NCBI GenBank assembly: GCA_000934385.1 | Contig: KN880771.1 | Location: 1 to 10,788 of the forward strand | Length of the DNA: 10,788 nt | From: Cylindrobasidium torrendii FP15055 ss-10 | Taxonomy: Eukaryota; Basidiomycota; Agaricomycetes; Agaricales; Physalacriaceae | Reading direction: 5' to 3' | In this document: positions 1-4,995 of the stretch, one piece after another | How the letters are laid out: the number at the start of each line of letters is the position of its first letter | Numbering within the stretch: the first letter of the stretch is position 1 | The notes under the pieces: model-generated | What the model was told of the DNA's origin: nothing | The model's input: only the letters and a program-made list of their open reading frames with translations | The model's database searches: none | Translations under genes and position numbers: made by a program

Positions 1-190
1 CGTAAAAGCACCAATGCTTCACCCGAGGGCCTCCCGTCAAGCTGCGAAGGAAGCGGCCCTTGTAGTAAGTTGTGGTATGATCTCTTCAATATATGCCCAG
101 CACTTAAGCATATACTATTGCATATTAGATACTCAAAGCCATGAGTGACGATTCAGATACTTCATTGCACTCCCTGGCCACCACGGCCAT
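1..190 (-). CDS. Candidate 5' part of a minus-strand gene running off the left edge
   Basis: This is a weak model. An ATG at 190-188 sits in a strong start context (ACA before, GCC after). It opens a 58-nt exon (190-133) reading MAVVARECNEVSESSLMAL. A GTATCT donor at 132 and a TACTACAAG acceptor ending at 59 would define a 74-nt intron. The phase matches (phase 1), and the next exon (58-1) stays open to the window edge, reading RPLPSQLDGRPSGEALVL. I recognise no domain. The same bases could instead be a far 3' exon of the DUF6535 gene on the same strand, since many members of that family have long C-terminal extensions. The exons are too short for composition to prove coding. Confidence 0.2.
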
Positions 191-510
191 TGTCGAGCGC
201 CACACAATAAATAATATGTGTTCCCGCTTTGGGAGATTCAAGTTGATAACCCTAGTCAATAAATGTCCTTAGGGTTACAAGCCGTACCGCGGCATCGTTC
301 GCGCCTAGTGTTATCCTGTACTTATACACAAAACGGTGTTGGCAGGTTCGCGAAGGTCGCGGGATAGTTTCGCAAGGGCTACACAAAAGTTTTGCAGATG
401 CATACCGGGTTCAAGTTGCGCATTTTCTACCTTTTTGCGAAACTATTCGAGGAAACACCATGAAAACAAACCCAAATACTGCCGCAATACCTATGAAAGT
501 TGCGCTCATA
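191..510. other. Non-coding gap with small repeats, 3' of the DUF6535 gene
   Basis: I see no convincing gene here. The stretch holds a possible hairpin (AACCCTA at 248-254 and TAGGGTT at 270-276). It also holds a 12-bp perfect inverted repeat (ATAGTTTCGCAA at 364-375, TTGCGAAACTAT at 435-446). AAGTTGCGC occurs three times, starting at 413, 497 and 539; the last copy overlaps the end of the DUF6535 reading frame. The region probably contains the 3' untranslated part of that gene. Confidence 0.4.
364..446. repeat. 12-bp inverted repeat with 59-bp spacer
   Basis: ATAGTTTCGCAA (364-375) is repeated as its exact reverse complement (435-446). The 83-bp unit has no coding potential and no clear target-site duplication. 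It could be a small foldback element or an RNA hairpin in the 3' region of the DUF6535 gene; chance cannot be excluded. Confidence 0.35.
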
Positions 511-803
511 TCATATGTTTATGTGAGACACACTTGTAAAGTTGCGCATGATTTTTTTCCACGATTGAGTGCCATAGACTTTGGGTAAACCCAGCTTTGC
601 CTGGAATACAGGGTATATGGTGATGAAAAGCAGGCGAAGTGACGAGGAGAGAATGTCGGAAAATGTAGTCCGGTAGGGCGACTGGACGTGAACAATAGCA
701 ATGATGACAGACGCAATGTAGGCAATGAAAAGCGTCCCAGAGATGGCACCGATCGAGAAAGCGATGCCGCGCTGCAGTGGTGCAAGGAAGACAACAAGCC
801 CGA

Positions 804-808
804 CGAGG
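804..808. repeat. Left copy of 5-bp target-site duplication (CGAGG)
   Basis: CGAGG directly abuts the TGT end of the LTR. The matching copy is at 1066-1070. Only one copy fits the ancestral DUF6535 reading frame. Confidence 0.75.
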
Positions 809-862
809 TGTGAGAAAAATCGGCGTCCTCGACGCGTTCCCGGGGTGAAGGAATAATCGGTT

Positions 863-881
863 ACAATCCAGTGAGGATTGT
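863..881. repeat. Hairpin-forming inverted repeat inside the LTR
   Basis: ACAATCC (863-869) and GGATTGT (875-881) are perfect 7-bp arms around a 5-nt loop, 18 bp upstream of the LTR TATA box. It could be a protein-binding palindrome of the LTR promoter; this is inference from position only. Confidence 0.4.
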
Positions 882-898
882 CCGAGCATTGGGCATCG

Positions 899-904
899 TA
901 TAAA
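899..904 (+). promoter_or_regulatory. TATA box of the LTR
   Basis: TATAAA lies in GTATAAATACT within the LTR, at the place expected for the U3 promoter. It points opposite to the host DUF6535 gene, so any remaining activity would give antisense transcription across that gene's upstream exons. Confidence 0.5.
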
Positions 905-1000
905 TACTGTATCGTAGGTAGACATCATTGGAGTAAGTGGATAATGTACAGTAAGCTATGAGCGAAATACTAGCGGGCAAAGTCGAGCTACATAAGTGGC

Positions 1001-1023
1001 GTACCGCGCCGCAGCGCGGGTAC
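1001..1023. repeat. GC-rich imperfect hairpin in the 3' half of the LTR
   Basis: GTACCGCGC and GCGCGGGTAC pair around a short loop with one bulged base. It lies downstream of the LTR TATA box and would be transcribed in the R/U5 part if the LTR is active. Confidence 0.35.
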
Positions 1024-1065
1024 AGGGCATGGTCACATGACCGTATCAGCTTGTATATTCCAACA

Positions 1066-1070
1066 CGAGG
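1066..1070. repeat. Right copy of 5-bp target-site duplication (CGAGG)
   Basis: CGAGG directly follows the ACA end of the LTR and duplicates 804-808. Confidence 0.75.
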
Positions 1071-2107
1071 AAAAGACCGAGAGCGAGGTGCAGTATTGTT
1101 GGAAGGAGTCCTATAATGGTGCGTACGGCCCACTTCTCCATACCGTCATACCGAAATTGACGAATCAGCGCCCGCTCGCGAGCACTCACTGCACTGAACG
1201 AGATGTACTGCCGCAGCCACTGCTTACACAGCACCGCAAGCAGCGCCGACGCCAGGCTCAATGCGAGACTAGTAAACCAGAGCGCATTCACCCAGATATT
1301 TGTTCGCTCAATAGCTGGTGAAAGATTGGCGGATGCAATGTCGGAGAGCGAGGCGCCCGTGAGCGCTGCGCGCTGCACAGAGACGAGCTCAACGAGGAGC
1401 GAGACGGTGACGGCGGAATTGTCTATCGAGAGCGATTGCGACGTCTGGGCGACAAATGTCGTGAGAACTGCGGAGAATAGACCGGCCTAGCGGGCACGTT
1501 CAATAAATGCGACAGAATGGTACCAGAAATGGCGGCCTACGAAGACGAGCAAGATATCGAGGCTGTCCGCTGCCGCGCCGAGCATGTCGTTGTCAAAGAT
1601 CGCGGCCTCGTCGTTATACGCGAGCCATACGCGGGCATCGTTGTGGAGTTCCTCGTAACGCTTGTCCCGAGGATACTTGTGTGTATAATCGAATGCTATA
1701 GACATCTGTTAGTGAAGATTAGACAACGGAGTCAAAGCAGGATGCGCACGACTCGGAATCTCTTTTTCATTCAGCTCTTTTTCCTTCTTCAACCCAAACC
1801 TCGCTCCCTCCAAGGGCTCCGATGCAACAGGAGCTTGGCTTGTCGCGTCGTGCATTGGAATTTGACCTGCTAGAACGGATGCCAATCAGCAAACGCTAGC
1901 TTGAAGACGCAAATGCATCTCACTGTCTTCTTCTTCTGACTCTTCCCCTTCGACTAAGGAACTACAATGCGCCGATTCTTCCAAGCGCTCTGATCGGCTG
2001 CTGCTGCGAGCTCCCGGAGTAAGTAGCTCGTCGACGTTATCCGTATCGTCTTTGTCGCGTTTGGCGCCCGCTTTGGTGCCAACAGGCTCAAATTCTTTCG
2101 ACGGCAT

Positions 2108-2529
2108 GTCACGATTTGGCGGTGGTGATAAGAGCAAGCGCGCGTAAGGCAGTGATGGAGAGTGATCACTTCCCCTCCTCGATGAGGCTGCCAGCTTAAG
2201 CGCTCGGCACATGCCGAGGATGTACTCATAAACAATTCACGCGCAGCCAATCAATACTACACACATACTCAAATGACCAGTAATACACTTCATTGACTTC
2301 AAAATGAGTGTATACGAAGCGCCTCACACTTATAACACCGGCCGAGTTCACAAGTCACTTCTGCCCTCACTGTTCGTGTCACTATGTGCATGTCCTGCCT
2401 TGGTGATCGCGTTTCTCTCTCCTGCTTTCTGCTCAGTATTCAGGATTGTATTTGACCACCAAGCCCTTGTAGCATGTGGGCACCCTTAGTCGCGCTTTGA
2501 ACCGTGTACATCGCGGGAACACGAGATAC
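2108..2529. other. Intergenic region upstream of the DUF6535 gene
   Basis: No gene is supported here. The minus strand should carry the DUF6535 promoter. A CCAAT box (2247-2251, plus strand) and a 16-bp palindrome-like element (CTCGGCA at 2203-2209, TGCCGAG at 2212-2218) are the only elements I can point to. If translation starts at the upstream ATG (2212), the palindrome overlaps the start codon. The right end probably holds the 3' untranslated part of the gene ending at 2530. Confidence 0.35.
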
Positions 2530-3033
2530 TTATACCGAATGCTCATTGCGCAGCGTTATTGGTGGGTTTGCACTGGTACATACACAAGAGGTCAGGCTGA
2601 GTGGACCATGGTGGACGCTTAGAACAAGCGATTTCGGCTTCTTCCGACGAAGGTTTGATGGCGCATCAACTGCGTCTTCAGCTCGGCGTTTTGCAGACCT
2701 CTTACATCCGTGCTGTCCACACGGAACATGAACAGCTTACAGCACCTCTTTCACCGGGACATTCCTCGCATCATCGCCGGCATTTGTTATGTTGGTGCCT
2801 CGGTTATTGTTTGATCGCAGGTAAAGCCTAAACTTGATGTTATCGAGCTCGGAGAACGGAAGAATGTACCGGGTCTCACTCCCGTGCTCAAAGGGCCAGT
2901 GATACAGTTGGTCTTGAGGCCAGTAGAAGGATCCATCGATCCCATCTGCTAAGCCATGGGATCCCTCTTTGGATGATGGGAAAGACTCCCAGACGGTCAT
3001 CGACACCGGCTGAACGACAGAGTATCCCGACAT
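2530..3033 (-). CDS. Unrecognised protein with a likely bipartite nuclear localisation signal
   Basis: A two-exon model: exon 1 3033-2741 from ATG, intron 2740-2699 (42 nt, GTAAGC donor), exon 2 2698 to the TAA at 2532-2530; 153 aa in total. A donor three bases upstream (GTGCTG at 2745) with an acceptor at 2701 gives a 45-nt intron and the same downstream frame, so the frame is robust but the exact junction is not. Exon 1 encodes MSGYSVVQPVSMTVWE and an aromatic-rich stretch with YWPQDQLYHWPF. Exon 2 opens with KRR, an 11-residue spacer and RRKKPK, the layout of a bipartite nuclear signal. I recognise no family. Its start faces the promoter region of the small plus-strand gene at 3456, so the two are divergent. 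The C-terminal 30 residues look less coding-like and may be extended or replaced by another exon. Confidence 0.45.
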
Positions 3034-3455
3034 CCGCGATGCTGCATACTACATGCAATGCGGTGTCGTGTTGCGATGTACCGTACAGTTCGGTGTGTCT
3101 ATCCCCTCCGCCGACGCGAAGCTTGCTCAGTCGAGCTTGGGCTTAGCTCACTGGACAGAAATCACATGCGTTTTCGTACGGAACCGTTTGCATAAAGACG
3201 GCAAGACTTTGTCGTTCTGTCTCATGCCCATCAGTACCCGGCCAGAACAATAAGAAACACTCATCTTATTGTTGCATCTCTCCCGAGGGTCCTTGTCTAG
3301 TAAGCCCGAGCTGCAGAACTTATAAAAAGGGCGTGGGAGAGCTAATTGGTGTCTTCTTACCTCTCTCTCCTACTACCATCACCTTCGCATTCCTGCACGC
3401 CGCGGAACTACCTTGTCACTTCATCCACCCATCCAACACATCTACATAACCAAGG
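3034..3455. promoter_or_regulatory. Divergent intergenic region between the genes at 3033 and 3456
   Basis: This 422-bp gap separates a minus-strand start (3033) from a plus-strand start (3456). It probably contains both promoters. The plus-strand side has a clear TATA box and a pyrimidine-rich leader; I find no clear core element for the minus-strand gene. Confidence 0.5.
3321..3329 (+). promoter_or_regulatory. TATA box of the small gene at 3456
   Basis: TATAAAAAG is followed about 25-40 bp later by a CT-rich tract (CTTCTTACCTCTCTCTCC, from about 3352). This is the usual layout of a strongly expressed fungal promoter with its start site in a pyrimidine tract. It leaves a leader of roughly 100 nt without an upstream ATG, ending ACCAAGG before the start codon. 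Confidence 0.65.
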
Positions 3456-3738
3456 ATGATGCGCGCTGCTATCAAGGTCTACGAGCACCCCACGCTCACC
3501 GCGTCCGAAGTCTGGTCCAAAGGCGACTCCACCAGCGCCGCCTCCGAGGCCAGCATCTCCACCATCCTCAAGACGCTTGGCGCAATATCCGTCGCAACAG
3601 CAACAGCGGCGTACGGCGCATTGACGTACACAAGCCTTGGGGACGTCGTGCAGACCAGGTGCGCTTAACCTAATCCCGCCTTTGTCATTGACATGCTCAC
3701 GCCGGACCAGTGCGTTTGCGAAACAGCTCGGATGGTAG
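3456..3738 (+). CDS. Small protein with one probable membrane segment, 76 aa
   Basis: Exon 1 is 3456-3658, the intron 3659-3710 (52 nt, GTGCGC donor, CCGGACCAG acceptor) and exon 2 3711-3738, ending at TAG. Reading through the intron would add only three residues and a stop, while splicing gives GDVVQTSAFAKQLGW at the C-terminus. The protein begins MMRAAIKVYEHP; a second ATG follows directly at 3459. Residues about 37-59 (ISTILKTLGAISVATATAAYGAL) form one hydrophobic helix rich in Ala and Thr. I recognise no named family; compact single-helix proteins of this kind in fungi are often organellar membrane or supernumerary subunits, but nothing here proves that. Strong TATA and CT-rich promoter marks suggest steady high expression. 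Confidence 0.7.
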
Positions 3739-3936
3739 AAACATCCTCGCAGGCTTGGAGCCGACATCCACACACACTCCCCTCCCGTACACCATGCCAC
3801 GCCCATCCCGCACAACACACTAAACGGAATCCATCGCCACGTCCTACATATGTACTTTTATATCTATCGCGTTGAGCTATGTCCTTCTCCTTCTTTGTAT
3901 CAATACCGCCCAATCGATTTATTTGTTCCATTTCAT
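3739..3936. other. Short gap between convergent genes
   Basis: This 198-bp stretch lies between the end of the 76-aa gene (plus) and the proposed end of the minus-strand candidate at 3937. It probably holds both 3' untranslated regions. I see no coding signal or terminator structure. Confidence 0.35.
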
Positions 3937-4512
3937 CTATGCAGCGCCTATCTTTGCCCATCGCAGTGGCGGGCTCAATTGCTTTCCCCACACAAAGTCG
4001 ATCATGCAGCGCTTCCGCGGGAACATCTCCGCCGGCCAAAAGCAGTCATCGTCGTTTCCGGCGTTTAGAATACAGCCTCGTGCTACTTACTTACGTCGAA
4101 TCCAAATGAGGGTATCGCTTTGTCTTCGAGGTGGTTATTCTCTTTCAATTTGCAGTGATCGTGCTCTGCGGGAAGCCGCTCTGGTATGTATTGGGATGTC
4201 CACACAGTCCAAACCGTCTTTTCAGTAGCCCGCAGTCCCACAGCGGGCACACCGGCGAAGGACCGGTTGAATATGGAGAGTACTCACATGCTTGAAGGAG
4301 TCATACACAACATTGGAAGGTCAATAGCACTCGGTACTCACTACGTATGCATACTCACGCTGGGCCACCCTCGTCTTCATTGGAGGAGAACAGCATGCAC
4401 ATCCAGAATGTACAAGTCGATTTCCAAAACGGGAGTAGGTATTCAATGGTCTATACCGCGTAAGCCAATTCTGTATCAAAACGTACACACTTTCAAGGCT
4501 CGAGCCCATCAT
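3937..4512 (-). CDS. Candidate three-exon gene of unknown function
   Basis: The model is exon 1 4512-4359 from ATG, intron 4358-4283 (76 nt, GTGAGT donor), exon 2 4282-4095, intron 4094-4027 (68 nt, GTAAGTAAG donor), exon 3 4026 to TAG at 3939-3937; 143 aa with matching phases. Exon 2 is the best part: 62 codons with C/G-rich third positions, reading LSIFNRSFAGVPAVGLRATE and TVWTVWTSQYIPERLPAEH, ending in a near-perfect donor. Exon 3 reads MFPRKRCMIDFVWGKQLSPP. Exon 1 is doubtful. Another frame of 4450-4359 (TIEYLLPFWKSTCTFWMCML) has better codon bias and looks like a membrane segment, vaguely like TB2/DP1/HVA22 proteins, but it does not join exon 2 in phase with the good donor. It is downstream of, and in tandem with, the F-BAR gene. 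It could be a real gene with a different 5' end or a decayed copy. Confidence 0.35.
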
Positions 4513-4995
4513 CACGCTGCTCCTTTAATCCAGGCAAGGCAGGGTCAGCATCCTCTGGGCACGACCGGTGCGCCGAATGACACTAAAGCTTCCCGTGAAC
4601 GTCGGAGCGAATTCGAGGAGTTTTCGAAAATCGCTGTGAAGTCGACCCGCTATACGGAGTACAATTTCTATGTAAGGGTGAAGCTTGTTGTAAGACTGCT
4701 GCTTGTTCGGATTCAGCGCCAGCCTTGACAGTCAGCCTGAAATGTGGGATACAGCGAGCTCCTGCGAGGAAGAAGGATCTCTGGCGTCCAGATGGCTGAT
4801 AACACAAGACTATACGAATTGAAACAAAAGAAATGAAGCAAAATACATATGTAGTACGCACGCCGTTGGTCAAACACATATTGACATTTACATCGTCCCA
4901 CACTTTCTCTCCCTCACAGCAGCATGATGCTGGAGACCAGCTCCCACCAGTATGACCTCCAAGCCAGCCCTCCCTCACTATCACCCACCACATCT
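4513..4995. other. Gap downstream of the F-BAR gene
   Basis: This holds the 3' untranslated region of the F-BAR gene and, on the same strand, the promoter or missing 5' exons of the candidate gene at 3937-4512. Short open stretches occur on both strands, but none has convincing codon bias or splice sites. No repeat or RNA gene is seen. Confidence 0.35.

Larger units (their letters stand above)
809..1065 (+). mobile_element. Solo LTR of an LTR retrotransposon, inserted in the DUF6535 gene
   Basis: This 257-bp non-coding block begins TGTGAG and ends CCAACA, giving the TGT...ACA termini typical of Copia and Gypsy LTRs. It is flanked on both sides by CGAGG (804-808 and 1066-1070), a 5-bp target-site duplication as integrase makes. 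A TATAAA at 899-904 suggests a plus-strand U3 promoter about 90 bp from the 5' end. There is no internal retroelement coding sequence, so it fits a solo LTR left by recombination between two LTRs. Excision of the block plus one CGAGG exactly restores the host reading frame, which independently fixes the boundaries. I infer its class only from structure; a non-autonomous element with the same ends is possible. Confidence 0.8.
511..2107 (-). pseudogene. DUF6535-domain membrane protein gene, disrupted by a solo LTR
   Basis: I read four minus-strand exons: 2107-1924, 1866-1750, 1695-1541 and 1486 to the stop at 513-511. The introns are 57, 54 and 54 nt, all GT-AG and phase-consistent. Family marks are FDYTHKYP, NDARVW, DSLDILLVF joined by splicing to AGLFSAVLTTFVAQTS, then WVNALWFTSLALSLASALLAVLCKQWLRQY-type membrane and re-entry sequence (residues 217-246), RQFRYDGMEKW and further hydrophobic segments. 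DUF6535 is a multi-pass membrane domain of unknown function, abundant in Agaricomycetes. The last exon is broken after LALGLFL by a 257-bp insert (809-1065) that shifts the frame and adds stops. Without the insert and one 5-bp duplicate, the exon is 714 nt, the frame is intact (LFLVGLVVFLAPL) and the protein is about 389 aa. An upstream in-frame ATG at 2212 is an alternative start. The C-terminus is short for the family, so further exons beyond 511 are possible. Confidence 0.75.

Noticed and set aside
248..276. Interstitial telomere array
   Set aside because: Only one unit in each orientation; no tandem repeats, and ordinary genes lie nearby.
506..928. 140-codon minus-strand open frame ending at 506
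   Set aside because: It runs from inside the LTR into the DUF6535 exon in the wrong frame. The family frame (GIAFSIGAISGTLFIAYIAS) lies in a different phase.
803..1070. The 257-bp block as an ordinary spliced intron
   Set aside because: No GT-AG pair can remove it while keeping the family frame; sliding the boundary through the repeated bases gives only GT-TC or GT-GT ends. The nearest AG acceptor adds Arg-Arg into a membrane segment.
4186..4728. 180-codon plus-strand open frame
   Set aside because: Codon bias is poor and no domain is visible; the opposite strand in the same place has a better-biased exon with good splice sites.
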